NCBI RefSeq assembly: GCF_000196175.1 | Contig: NC_005363.1 | Coordinates: 1,054,001-1,118,000 of the forward strand | Direction of reading: 5' to 3' | DNA from: Bdellovibrio bacteriovorus HD100 | GTDB taxonomy: Bacteria > Bdellovibrionota > Bdellovibrionia > Bdellovibrionales > Bdellovibrionaceae | DNA length: 64,000 bases | Shown: positions 18,642 to 26,599 of the stretch, piece after piece | How the letters are laid out: every line of letters starts with the position of its first letter | How positions within the stretch are numbered: position 1 is the stretch's first letter | The notes under the pieces: generated by a model | Seen by the model: only the letters and a program-made list of their open reading frames with translations | Databases searched by the model: none | Told to the model about the DNA's origin: nothing | Made by a program: the position numbers and the translations under genes

Positions 18642-19709
18642 ATGACCACAATTACGAAGAATCTAACCAACACTCCGAAAGCCCTTCCACCCTCTGATCA
18701 GCTTGGATTCGGGCAGCATTTTTCTGACCACATGTTTGTGGCTAAATACACTGAAGGCAAGGGCTGGTCTGAAGCCAGCGTCGTCCCTTATGGGCCGCTT
18801 TCTTTGGATCCCGGGGCTTCGGTGTTTCATTATGGTCAGGCTTTGTTTGAAGGCATGAAGGCCTTCCGCAAAGAAAGCGGCGAAGTGGTCTTCTTCCGTC
18901 CTGAGTTCAATTATCACCGTTTGGCTGAAGGCGCTGCTCGTTTGTGCCTGGAAGCTCCGCCAATGGACCTTTTCATGGAAGGTCTGCACCAGGTGGTGGC
19001 GGCTGATGAGCGCTGGATTCCAAAAGGGCCGAACACGTCTTTGTATATCCGTCCGACCTTGATTGGGTCTGAGCCGTTCCTGGGGGTTCGTCCTTCCCGT
19101 GAAACGTTGTTCTTTATTCTGTTGTCTCCGGTGGGTTCTTATTATTCTGAAGGCACAAAACCAATCAAGATTTGGACCGAGGAAAAGTACCTCCGTGCAG
19201 CTCCAGGGGGCCTGGGTGCGGTGAAGGCCGGGGCGAACTATGCCTCGAGTTTAAAGGCGGCCTTGGAAGCCAAGAAGAAGGGCTATGCCCAAGTTCTGTG
19301 GCTGGATGTCGAGCACCAGGGTATTGAGGAGGTCGGCACAATGAACGTGTTCTTCGTCTTCGATAATGAAATCGTCACGCCGGCATTGAATGGCAGCATT
19401 CTTTCTGGTGGCACCCGCGATGCGATTCTGCAGTTGTTGCGCTCTAAAAATCTGCCAGTGGTGGAAAGACGTATCACGATCACGGAAGTGGTGGATCGTC
19501 TGGCAAAAGGTGAATTGAAAGAAGCTTTCGGCACGGGTACGGCGGCGGTGATTTCCCCAGTGGGTGTTTTGCACTATCAGGGGAAAGACTGGACAATCAA
19601 CAACAACGAAAACGGACCTCTGAGCACACAGTTGTACAACGAGATAACGGCGATCCAGCGTGGCGCTCAAGCCGATACCTTGAACTGGCTTGTTCCTTTG
19701 AAGAAGTAA
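18642..19709 (+). CDS. ilvE: Branched-chain amino acid aminotransferase (fold-type IV PLP)
   Basis: The enzyme transfers amino groups between glutamate and the 2-oxo acids of leucine, isoleucine and valine. The 355-residue length and sequence match the long BCAT type (ilvE class II, like eukaryotic and actinobacterial enzymes): SLDPGASVFHYGQALFEGMKAF near residue 60, RPTLIGSEPFLGVRPS, GAVKAGANYASSL with the PLP lysine, IEEVGTMNVFFVF, and the SGGTRDAI phosphate-cup region. Residue GTGTAAVISPVG closes the active site. The ATG at 18642 follows GATAGGTCC, a moderate ribosome site. It is a lone gene divergent from the fibre gene. Since Bdellovibrio takes amino acids from prey, degradation or balancing is as likely as synthesis. 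Confidence 0.93.
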   Translation: MTTITKNLTNTPKALPPSDQLGFGQHFSDHMFVAKYTEGKGWSEASVVPYGPLSLDPGASVFHYGQALFEGMKAFRKESGEVVFFRPEFNYHRLAEGAARLCLEAPPMDLFMEGLHQVVAADERWIPKGPNTSLYIRPTLIGSEPFLGVRPSRETLFFILLSPVGSYYSEGTKPIKIWTEEKYLRAAPGGLGAVKAGANYASSLKAALEAKKKGYAQVLWLDVEHQGIEEVGTMNVFFVFDNEIVTPALNGSILSGGTRDAILQLLRSKNLPVVERRITITEVVDRLAKGELKEAFGTGTAAVISPVGVLHYQGKDWTINNNENGPLSTQLYNEITAIQRGAQADTLNWLVPLKK

Positions 19710-19743
19710 TTTTTCAGGGATTTTGTCTTAAGAAATTCGTTCG

Positions 19744-19788
19744 CCAAAAAAAGTGCTAGCGAGGAATCGTCAGTGATAACTCGCTAGC
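19744..19788 (-). terminator. Terminator of the riboswitch RNA
   Basis: Read on the minus strand, GCTAGCGAG (19788-19780) pairs with CTCGCTAGC (19763-19755) in a 9-bp stem, followed by a run of seven T. It lies about 80 nt downstream of the riboswitch and before any gene on that strand, so the RNA is stand-alone. On the plus strand no U-run follows. Confidence 0.8.
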
Positions 19789-19865
19789 TAAGGGGAATGA
19801 AACCAATCCTTGTATGTATTTGTTCCTTCCATATGCACACCTCTGATTCCTCAGGTGACTCATGA

Positions 19866-19953
19866 CCTTTGGCAGCTGGCTGGCGTGGCTTTGCACCGAC
19901 ACCCCTTTAGCTTTGCGTCCCGCCGTTTCCGACGGTTTGCCTTGAGGCAAAGG
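19866..19953 (-). ncRNA. c-di-GMP-I riboswitch aptamer (GEMM-I)
   Basis: On the minus strand the order is CCTTTG, AGGCAAACC, a hairpin GTCGGAAACGGC closed by a GAAA-type loop, GGGACGCAAAGC, then the second arm ending AGCCAGCTGCC, and CAAAGG. The segments GGCAAACC, GGAAAC and GGGACGCAAAGC are the diagnostic conserved bases of GEMM-I (as in the Vibrio Vc2 aptamer), the tetraloop faces the receptor in the second arm, and CCTTTG/CAAAGG closes P1 exactly. No coding gene lies in reach downstream; a terminator follows after about 80 nt. Confidence 0.9.
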
Positions 19954-20082
19954 AAGGATCTATATCCTAACGAGTATAACCCTAGGAACCTCCTTATGAG
20001 TTATTCATCAGATCCAACCAGTCCATTCTTCTTTAGAGAGGCATGAACCCAACCTCTTTGTAGTAATCCTGGTGACGCATCT

Positions 20083-20121
20083 TCACTTCAGTTCGTCATC
20101 GTGATGTTCATGTGTTCTCAT
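20083..20121 (-). CDS. Micro-ORF 1 of three upstream of the riboswitch
   Basis: ATG at 20121 follows AAGGAGG with a 6-nt spacer, the best ribosome site in this region. The frame encodes 12 residues, MRTHEHHDDELK, His and Asp rich, and ends TGA. Two further micro-ORFs follow: 20080-20033 (15 residues, 2 nt after this stop) and 20026-19994 (10 residues, 6 nt after the second stop). They may be a translated leader or small peptides; nothing is known of them. Confidence 0.35.
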   Translation of the reverse strand: MRTHEHHDDELK

Positions 20122-20201
20122 CCGTGTCCTCCTTCGCTTGGCCCTACTAGCGTTCACTTACCCGAGGTAAGTCTCCCGAGCCTTGTGGTTTCAACAAAAT
20201 C

Positions 20202-20231
20202 AGGATAGCTCGACCAAAGTTTTATTTTCAA
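20202..20231 (-). promoter_or_regulatory. Candidate sigma-70-type promoter for the riboswitch RNA
   Basis: On the minus strand TTGAAA (20231-20226) and TATCCT (20207-20202) are separated by 18 nt. It is the best vegetative-type match upstream of the aptamer; a start nearer the aptamer (TTATACT around 19981-19975) is an alternative. Confidence 0.35.
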
Positions 20232-20316
20232 GGGGACCACGTGCGATTCTCAAATTACGTCAGATTTGCGTATCAGCGTGGGAAAACAGACGGATATTTG
20301 TTCAGACTTGAAACAG

Positions 20317-20343
20317 AAAAAGCCCCTCGATGAGGGGCTTTTT
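20317..20343 (-). terminator. Second terminator downstream of mrp (symmetrical)
   Basis: AAAAAGCCCCTC, loop GAT, GAGGGGCTTTTT is a perfect 12-bp hairpin with A and T tracts on both sides, so it can act in both directions. Confidence 0.85.
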
Positions 20344-20369
20344 GAAATTGAAAATTAGAAATTGGATGA

Positions 20370-20398
20370 AAAAAGAAACCTGTTACAGGTTTCTTTTT
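20370..20398 (-). terminator. First terminator, overlapping the mrp stop codon
   Basis: AAAAAGAAACCTG, loop TTA, CAGGTTTCTTTTT forms a perfect 13-bp stem. It begins in the stop codon of the Mrp-like gene, so termination is immediate; a second hairpin lies about 30 nt further on. Confidence 0.75.
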
Positions 20399-21197
20399 AA
20401 ACCGGCAGCAGTTCGCGGATTTCATCCGCAATTTTCATGAAGGCTTGCGCTTCGGCGCCGTTGCTGTTGGCTTCTACGATTGGAATGCCGGCTTCGCACG
20501 CCAGACCGACAGACGGGTTGAAGGGGATCTCACCCAGTTTGTTGATGCCTTTGGATTGGGCGTAGGAGTCGATTTCGCCCTTCGGGAACAACTGCATTTT
20601 TTCGCCGTTGGCCGGGTTGATCATGTAGGCCATGTTTTCAACCATGCCCAACAAAGGCACGTTCACACGGGCAAACATGTCGACGGCTTTTTTCACGTCC
20701 ACCAACGCCACGTTTTGCGGAGTGGAAACCATCACCGCACCAGACACTGGAACTTTCTGCGCCAGGGTCAGCTGGATGTCACCTGTGCCCGGAGGCAGGT
20801 CCACAACCAGATAATCCAACTCGCCCCAGTTTACGTCGCGCAGGAATTGATCCATCGCTTTGAACAGCATAGGTCCACGCCAAACCACGGCCGCACCTTC
20901 CTCGACCAGGAAGCCGATGCTCATCAGTTTGATGCCGTAACGGACCACCGGTTCCAGTTGGTTGGTGTCCGGGTTGATCTGAGGTTTTTGCGCCAGGGAA
21001 CCCAACATACGAGGAATGCTGGGACCATAGATATCCGCATCCAGAAGGCCGACTTTGCCGCCTTTTCTGCCCAAAGCCATGGCAAGATTCGTTGCCACAG
21101 TACTTTTACCCACGCCACCTTTGCCCGAACTGACGGCAATAATGTGTTTCACTCCGGGAATCGCGGTCTGCTTTTCAAAAGGATTTGGGGCTGCCAT
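20397..21197 (-). CDS. apbC: Mrp/ApbC-type P-loop ATPase lacking the CxxC motif
   Basis: Mrp/NBP35/ApbC ATPases carry and transfer iron-sulphur clusters in the cytoplasm. The 266-residue protein has the deviant Walker A motif SSGKGGVGKS (residues about 23-32), the Mrp signatures LLDADIYGPSIPRML, DYLVVDLPPGTGD and GAVMVSTPQNVALVDVKKAV. The N-terminal MIP18 domain of long Mrp proteins is absent. Unusually, the segment VENMAYMINPANGEKMQLF replaces the normal VENMSYFVCPHCG, so the two cluster-bridging cysteines are missing; one Cys remains, in LACEAG. Loss of cluster binding, or a new role, is inference. The ATG follows AAGGAGTCCC. Two terminators close the gene. Confidence 0.85.
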   Translation of the reverse strand: MAAPNPFEKQTAIPGVKHIIAVSSGKGGVGKSTVATNLAMALGRKGGKVGLLDADIYGPSIPRMLGSLAQKPQINPDTNQLEPVVRYGIKLMSIGFLVEEGAAVVWRGPMLFKAMDQFLRDVNWGELDYLVVDLPPGTGDIQLTLAQKVPVSGAVMVSTPQNVALVDVKKAVDMFARVNVPLLGMVENMAYMINPANGEKMQLFPKGEIDSYAQSKGINKLGEIPFNPSVGLACEAGIPIVEANSNGAEAQAFMKIADEIRELLPV

Positions 21198-21247
21198 GAA
21201 TGGGACTCCTTGCTAATTTTGTCCACCCAACCAATAATAGAACTTGG

Positions 21248-21667
21248 ATGAATAGCCAAGACTTTTTGACATTGAACCTAGTGGGAGCGGGGGCTTTCAT
21301 TGCCTGGTATCTTCTTTCTCGAGGAGGCAGCCGTCGGCCGACGCAGCTGAACCTGAATGCGAAGGACAGCGCTCCCCCTTTGATGGAGGCGGCTCCCCCT
21401 GAAAAGGCGGGTCTTGAGCCTTTGCGTCGTCAGGCCTCAACCCCTCAGGTGCATCCTGATCTATCTGGAGTAAAAACCAAGTGTCTGAATGTGATGTTTA
21501 ATTACAACGGCCACAGCTGGGACGCCTATGAGGTTTTGGGCGTGCCGGCCGGAGCGTCGCTGAAGCTGGTTACTGAAGCCTATCAGACTGCAATTCGCCG
21601 CAGCGACAAAGAATCCCTGGAGTTTCTGGAAACGGCTTACAAAGCCATCCTGAATAAAACAGCCTAG
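21248..21667 (+). CDS. Membrane-anchored protein with a degenerate J-like domain
   Basis: The 139-residue product has one N-terminal membrane helix (about residues 8-23, LVGAGAFIAWYLL), a Pro/Ala-rich linker, and a C-terminal helical domain resembling a J-domain: DAYEVLGVPAGASLKLVTEAYQTAI, then a final EFLETAYKAIL helix. The HPD tripeptide needed to stimulate Hsp70 is missing; the loop reads RRSDKES. The domain is therefore J-like and may only mediate binding. The ATG at 21248 is chosen because an earlier ATG at 21200 lies in the ribosome site of the divergent mrp gene; neither has a good Shine-Dalgarno site. Its stop is 2 nt from the end of the convergent giant lipoprotein gene. Confidence 0.6.
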   Translation: MNSQDFLTLNLVGAGAFIAWYLLSRGGSRRPTQLNLNAKDSAPPLMEAAPPEKAGLEPLRRQASTPQVHPDLSGVKTKCLNVMFNYNGHSWDAYEVLGVPAGASLKLVTEAYQTAIRRSDKESLEFLETAYKAILNKTA

Positions 21668-21669
21668 GC

Positions 21670-24600
21670 TTACTGTCGTCGGTACGGCATATAGCGTGGA
21701 GTTGAGACAAAATTCCCATCCCATCTGTTTTTCGAGCACCACAGATGCCCCGACGCATTCATCGCGCAGTACGTATTGCCCTCGCCGTGACCTTTGATGC
21801 TGGTGAAGTTTTGGCTTGAAGCGATCGCCAGCGGCGCTTGGTCGAAGCGAGCCGAAGGCCAATAGTGCAATTTTCCGCCGGTGGTGAGTCCCAGAGCCGA
21901 GTTGCTGCCCACCTGAATATCCAGATAGGTTTCACTGCCATTGACCACTGTCGGGGAGGTGACCGTCATGTTACCGGTGTAATCACCCCAGTAGCCCCAG
22001 CACTTCAAAACCTGTCCGCTGGTGATGGCGCAAACTGCGTTAGTCCCCACACTCAGCTTCGTGAAGTTTTCTGTTGAGTCGACGGTGTAAGGGACGCTGG
22101 TATTGGTGGTCGTGCCATTTCCGACCTTACCCTGGTTGTTGGCTCCCCAGCATTTCAGCTTATCCGCAGAAGTCAGTCCGCAGATATGCGCATAAGAGAC
22201 AGCGATCGATTTATAAAGAGTCCCACCATCCAGAACAGTTGGCGTGGTGCGCGAGACCCCGCCCAGATGACCTTTGCCGTCGTCATAGCCGTAGCACTTG
22301 ATCTGATCACCTGTCGTGATGGCGCAGGCCAGACTGCTGGCAACAACCAAAGAGTCAGTTCTGTAGGAGGTGCCCGCATCCACCATTGTCGGAGTTCGAC
22401 TTGGGCAGTTTGACTCTGCACCCCAGGCATACAGCTTTCCGGCGGTGGAAAGACCGTAACCGCAATAGAAAGTTTCTCGGGCCGTCATGGCAAAGCTCAC
22501 AGAAGGAGCGACCATCGACATGTATTGAACGGAAGAGTCCATGGATTCGTTCCCCACCGCACCGAAGCCATTGGCACCAGCACACATCATGCGCCCGCTG
22601 CCATTGATGACACAGCTGCCGTTGTTGGAAGGGGAGGCCTTTCCGCCAGTAAAGTCGGAGCCATTATCCACAACGGCTGGTGTGGAAACTGTGTACCCGG
22701 AGCCCGCATAGCTTCCCACACACACGGCCTGGCCATTGCTTTTGATGGCACAGGCTCCGGCAGAGCCCACACCATAGTGGGCAATCGTGGTATTGGGATC
22801 CAGAGTTGCCATATCAAAGAGCGGCAGAGGCTCGAACCAGTTGTTGTAGTTGTCTCCCATGCAGACAATTTGTCCGTCAGTGGAAATTCCGCATGCGCCG
22901 TACGATGCGGCGGCTATTTGCGAGTACTTTATACCATCGTTGACGAGCGTCGGCGTGTTCAGAATGGTGGTTTGTTCCGAGCTGACGGTGCCACGCACTT
23001 CCCCCCAGCATTTCAAATCATTGGCGGCAGTGATCGCACAGCGATAGCCGCTTTCATCCGAGACAGAAAGATAGTCCGTGGCGGCATCGATGGTGGTGCG
23101 TGTGACGACGGGATTGGTACCCGTCATGGCGCCGACGACTGAGTTGCCATTCCAGCCCCAGCACTTCAGCTTCTGGCCAGTCGTCACACCGCAAAGGGTA
23201 GCGCCGCCGGCAACTGAAAGATAGCTTGTGCCGGCGTCCACAACTGTCGGTGAGAGCACGTTGGTTGTGCTGCCGGGAATGATTTGCTGTTGATTGTTTC
23301 CGCCCCAGCATTTCAGCTCCTGGGTGTCCGTGATACCACAGGTGGTGGAGGATTTTCTGTGAATGCTTGTATAGTTGACGGTCCCATCGATCAGGACCGG
23401 GGAATACCGGTCTGTGGTTGTGCCATCTCCGACATTGCCGGAGTTGTTGCGGCCCCAGCATTTCACTTTACCCAGCTCGGTCAATGCACAGGCTCCCTGG
23501 GCGCCTGTGGAAATTTTGACATAATTTTCACCACTGTCGACGTCCACCGGGCTGGTCTGTTCGGTGGTGTTGCCATTACCAAGCTGGCCATAATAGTTGT
23601 AGCCCCAGCATTTGATTTTTTTTGCCGTGGTGACAGCGCAGGCATATTGGTCTGTGATTGAAACATCCAGGACGGTGAAGCCAGCAAGAGGTTCGACTTT
23701 GGTGCCGACGCGGTTTTTGTGGCCGACGCCCAGCTGACCGTTGTAGTTGTCGCCCCAGCAGAACATGCGGCCGTCAGAATAAATGGCGCATTGGTTGTAG
23801 CGTGCAGAGACAATCTTTGTGGCCGTCGTAAAGACAGCATCGTCGTCCTTGATTAGATGATAGACCAGGCTGGAGGTTCCGATGCGGACCGCCGCTTGGT
23901 CGGTGTGACTGATAAAGACTCTGAGATTGCGATCATTTTCGGTCAGACCATTGTCGAAAGTGTCATAAGAAATGGATGCTGACAGCGAGCCTGCCGGGAT
24001 GGTGACAAAGCCGGGGGCAAGGTTGTGGTCGACCATATAGATCTGATCACCGAAATAGTTATAGTAAACTTTCACGTCATAAGTTTTGGTTCCGGATAGT
24101 GTGAAGGTCACGGCGTTGTTGGTGGTTCCTTCGTTGATGGAAATATTTTTGGAAGTGATCGAAGCCACAACCTCGGAATCCTTCGTCCAGCTGACACTGG
24201 TGGCAGCGGCAAAATCCTGCCACAGTCCGTTGACACTGCTTTTACCGATAGCGCAGACGGTGATGTCGCCATTGCTAGCTCCGGAAAGATCCAGGGTTCG
24301 GCTGGCGGGCGCAGCCGCTTCCGCAGTGTAGCCGCTCAAGGACGAGCAATCGACAGAGTTTCCGACTTTGTAGCGGAAGGCACTGACTGTGGCGCCGCCG
24401 AAATTCACACTGACCGAGTTCAGGACACTGACGCCCGACGGGGCTCCGGTGATCTGAATCGTGGGTGGTGTCGTGGACAGCGTGTAGCTGGCGGTTTTGG
24501 TTTCTTGAACGATCGCATTTTGCATCAACTGGGCGGTGAAGGTGATGGCAGCTCCGTCGGCGCCAGGCACGCTGATGGCTGAAGACCATGTTCCACCGCT

Positions 24601-26547
24601 GCACGTGGTTGAGGTTGTCACCGGGCTGGTGATGTTGATGGTGGCTCCGTTCACGTTGCAAGAACCGCTGAATTGTGTGCTGGGCCCGATGATGGCACCG
24701 TTGGCCGGAGATTGAATCGACAGGGTGCGGGTGATTGTGAAGGTCTTGCTGTCGCTGGCCAGAGTGATGTCATTGTCTTTCAGTGTGGCAGTGACATTCA
24801 CTGTAGAGCTGTTGGCAAGATTGGAAGTGTCTAGAGTGTAGTACCACTCCTGATCCACGGTGCAGGTGGTTGTCGCACTCAGCGTTCCGCTGAGTTGAAC
24901 CTGCTTGTTCGGGACAGAACAATAGCCCCCCAGCTCCAGCGAGTTGCCAATCTGGTCAGAGGTGGCAGGATAGTCGATGAAGATTTCAGGAACTTCCAGC
25001 GTGACTGTCGCAACAGAGCAGAAAGTTTCGCTGTTAAAGGCATCGCGGAATTTCACATAAAGTTCTTTGGGCCCAGAGGTGGCGTCAGAGAATGTCCAGT
25101 TTGTCGTGGCGGAAAAGGACGCCCACGCTCCCCCGGCAGAACAGCTGGGGTCTTCGGTCAGATATGTCTGACTCATAGGTGATGGGGCACTGAGTGCTAC
25201 ACTGACGGTGGCACTGACTGCGATGGGATCGCCGCCATTCAGGGTCATTATGGGGGCTGGGGCCGGGTCTGCCCCGGTGGCTTCCCAGCGAATATCAAAG
25301 CCATTGTCCGTCACGCTGCCATCGGATTCAAACTCAACACGAACTGTGCTGGAGGTCGTGTTCACTAGCATAGGTGTAACCACGCCGGATTCGCTGAAGA
25401 CCTCGGTGCCGTTGTCATAGATTCTTACAAAGTCATAGCCGTTTTCTGTATCAAGCAGATCGATGTAAAACTTGGCGGGACCGGTCAGTGTCAGATCCAG
25501 GGTGCAGAGTTCGTCATTCTGGTATACTCCTGCCAAGCCGCCGGAGTCGACAATACGGCCGCGGGAAAGACTGGAAGTGGTGTTGGTGCACATGGTGTGG
25601 GTGGTGTATGTCGGCCATTGAATAGAGTCGTGGTAACACGGGGATTCATCCAGTGTGGCCGTTCGGAATTTGACGCTGACGTAGGCTGTGCCACCTTGGG
25701 CGCCCGCATCCAGATTCCAGTTGTCAATAAAGGTCGCTGTACTGACCCATGAAGGGGTACCAGTGCAAGTTTGATTGTTGAACAGGGCCATCTCTGGTAA
25801 TGAGGCCGGTGCCAGGATGTTCAGATCCTCCACGCCATTTAAAGTTGTGGATTTGATCAGTGTGCCAATGAAAATCTGGGGAGTGCCGACATAAATCTGA
25901 ACTTGCTGGGGAGCAGATAGGTTTTGGGCCTTGTCAGCGGCTTGAACGTAAAGATAGCGAATGCCCGGGGTGGCTAGTGTTGTATTGTTTGTTGCTGTAA
26001 AATTCTCTGTGATAAAAACGAATGCCGGGGACGTACTGTCCAGATAGCGGAACTGACACAGATCTGCAGGATCCAGACAGCTCCACGCCGCCGACTGGGG
26101 TTCAGCCGGAATGATGATATTGTTGAGATTGCTCAATTGGGGCAAAACCGTGTCCTTTAGAATCGTGGCTGATTCGGTGCGGGTTTCGCCGGTGGTCAAG
26201 GTTTCTTGAACTTCTAAAATCAGGGCGCTAGAGTCCGGCACCGCGGAGAAATCGTAGGTCACTGACCACTGGTTGTTGTCGCAGGTTGTGGATGCCACAA
26301 CTGTGGAATCAAGTTTGATTTGAAGCGAGGTTTCGTTATTGCCGCAGGTCCCGGAAATGAGTTTGGCCGAGACATTGCCGGCGTTGACGATGATATAGGG
26401 ATCTATATCAGAAATCTTGAGTTCAGCTTGCACTGGCTCTGATGACAATAGATCCTGAAGTTTTGCCGAGATGTTACAGCCCGTCAAAATAAGAGACAGC
26501 AATAGCAATAAGGTGCCAGTTGATCCGAGACGTCCCGAGTAGTTCAT
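21670..26547 (-). CDS. Giant lipoprotein with CUB, Calx-beta-like and RCC1 repeat domains
   Basis: The 1625-residue protein starts with a lipoprotein signal (LSLILTGC, Cys about 24). Ig-like domains occupy residues 40-310. A CUB-like domain lies at about 318-420, with GGLAGVYQNDELCTLDLTL, DFVRIYDNGTEVF and the end strand FDIRW. More Ig-like beta domains follow, then a Calx-beta-like unit (about 795-905, SINEGTTNNAVTFTLSG and a closing DDD). From about 905 to the end are some thirteen RCC1 repeats, each with a core such as CAITSGQVLKCWGYN and GQLGNGTT, giving one or two seven-bladed propellers. Such surface lipoproteins probably bind proteins or glycans; the role in prey interaction is inference. 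It has no ribosome site of note and no partner gene. Confidence 0.82.
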   Translation of the reverse strand: MNYSGRLGSTGTLLLLLSLILTGCNISAKLQDLLSSEPVQAELKISDIDPYIIVNAGNVSAKLISGTCGNNETSLQIKLDSTVVASTTCDNNQWSVTYDFSAVPDSSALILEVQETLTTGETRTESATILKDTVLPQLSNLNNIIIPAEPQSAAWSCLDPADLCQFRYLDSTSPAFVFITENFTATNNTTLATPGIRYLYVQAADKAQNLSAPQQVQIYVGTPQIFIGTLIKSTTLNGVEDLNILAPASLPEMALFNNQTCTGTPSWVSTATFIDNWNLDAGAQGGTAYVSVKFRTATLDESPCYHDSIQWPTYTTHTMCTNTTSSLSRGRIVDSGGLAGVYQNDELCTLDLTLTGPAKFYIDLLDTENGYDFVRIYDNGTEVFSESGVVTPMLVNTTSSTVRVEFESDGSVTDNGFDIRWEATGADPAPAPIMTLNGGDPIAVSATVSVALSAPSPMSQTYLTEDPSCSAGGAWASFSATTNWTFSDATSGPKELYVKFRDAFNSETFCSVATVTLEVPEIFIDYPATSDQIGNSLELGGYCSVPNKQVQLSGTLSATTTCTVDQEWYYTLDTSNLANSSTVNVTATLKDNDITLASDSKTFTITRTLSIQSPANGAIIGPSTQFSGSCNVNGATINITSPVTTSTTCSGGTWSSAISVPGADGAAITFTAQLMQNAIVQETKTASYTLSTTPPTIQITGAPSGVSVLNSVSVNFGGATVSAFRYKVGNSVDCSSLSGYTAEAAAPASRTLDLSGASNGDITVCAIGKSSVNGLWQDFAAATSVSWTKDSEVVASITSKNISINEGTTNNAVTFTLSGTKTYDVKVYYNYFGDQIYMVDHNLAPGFVTIPAGSLSASISYDTFDNGLTENDRNLRVFISHTDQAAVRIGTSSLVYHLIKDDDAVFTTATKIVSARYNQCAIYSDGRMFCWGDNYNGQLGVGHKNRVGTKVEPLAGFTVLDVSITDQYACAVTTAKKIKCWGYNYYGQLGNGNTTEQTSPVDVDSGENYVKISTGAQGACALTELGKVKCWGRNNSGNVGDGTTTDRYSPVLIDGTVNYTSIHRKSSTTCGITDTQELKCWGGNNQQQIIPGSTTNVLSPTVVDAGTSYLSVAGGATLCGVTTGQKLKCWGWNGNSVVGAMTGTNPVVTRTTIDAATDYLSVSDESGYRCAITAANDLKCWGEVRGTVSSEQTTILNTPTLVNDGIKYSQIAAASYGACGISTDGQIVCMGDNYNNWFEPLPLFDMATLDPNTTIAHYGVGSAGACAIKSNGQAVCVGSYAGSGYTVSTPAVVDNGSDFTGGKASPSNNGSCVINGSGRMMCAGANGFGAVGNESMDSSVQYMSMVAPSVSFAMTARETFYCGYGLSTAGKLYAWGAESNCPSRTPTMVDAGTSYRTDSLVVASSLACAITTGDQIKCYGYDDGKGHLGGVSRTTPTVLDGGTLYKSIAVSYAHICGLTSADKLKCWGANNQGKVGNGTTTNTSVPYTVDSTENFTKLSVGTNAVCAITSGQVLKCWGYWGDYTGNMTVTSPTVVNGSETYLDIQVGSNSALGLTTGGKLHYWPSARFDQAPLAIASSQNFTSIKGHGEGNTYCAMNASGHLWCSKNRWDGNFVSTPRYMPYRRQ

Positions 26548-26599
26548 GAACTATTTATCGGATTAAAACCTCACGTTATTTAGGAACCCTAAAATTTTA

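Larger units (their letters stand above)
19744..20195 (-). ncRNA. merRNA-like stand-alone transcript carrying a c-di-GMP riboswitch
   Basis: The 687-bp space between ilvE and mrp holds no conventional gene but, on the minus strand, a candidate promoter (20231-20202), a short hairpin ACTTACC/GGTAAGT (20172-20156), three micro-ORFs, a c-di-GMP-I aptamer (19953-19866) and an intrinsic terminator (19788-19744). An RNA of roughly 450 nt, or a shorter one starting nearer the aptamer, is inferred. B. bacteriovorus is known to make a massively expressed attack-phase RNA with a c-di-GMP riboswitch, called merRNA; this locus matches that description. The 5' end given here is a guess from the promoter. 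A frame reading through the aptamer to 19756 exists but has no usable ribosome site. Confidence 0.65.

Noticed and set aside
19756-19950. 64-codon frame running through the riboswitch aptamer on the minus strand
   Set aside because: It starts inside the conserved aptamer, has no ribosome site and ends in the terminator stem; the RNA structure explains the sequence better.
20041-20396. A tRNA or other structured RNA on the plus strand in the 687-bp gap
   Set aside because: No cloverleaf or T-loop signature was found on either strand; the structure there belongs to the minus-strand riboswitch and terminators.
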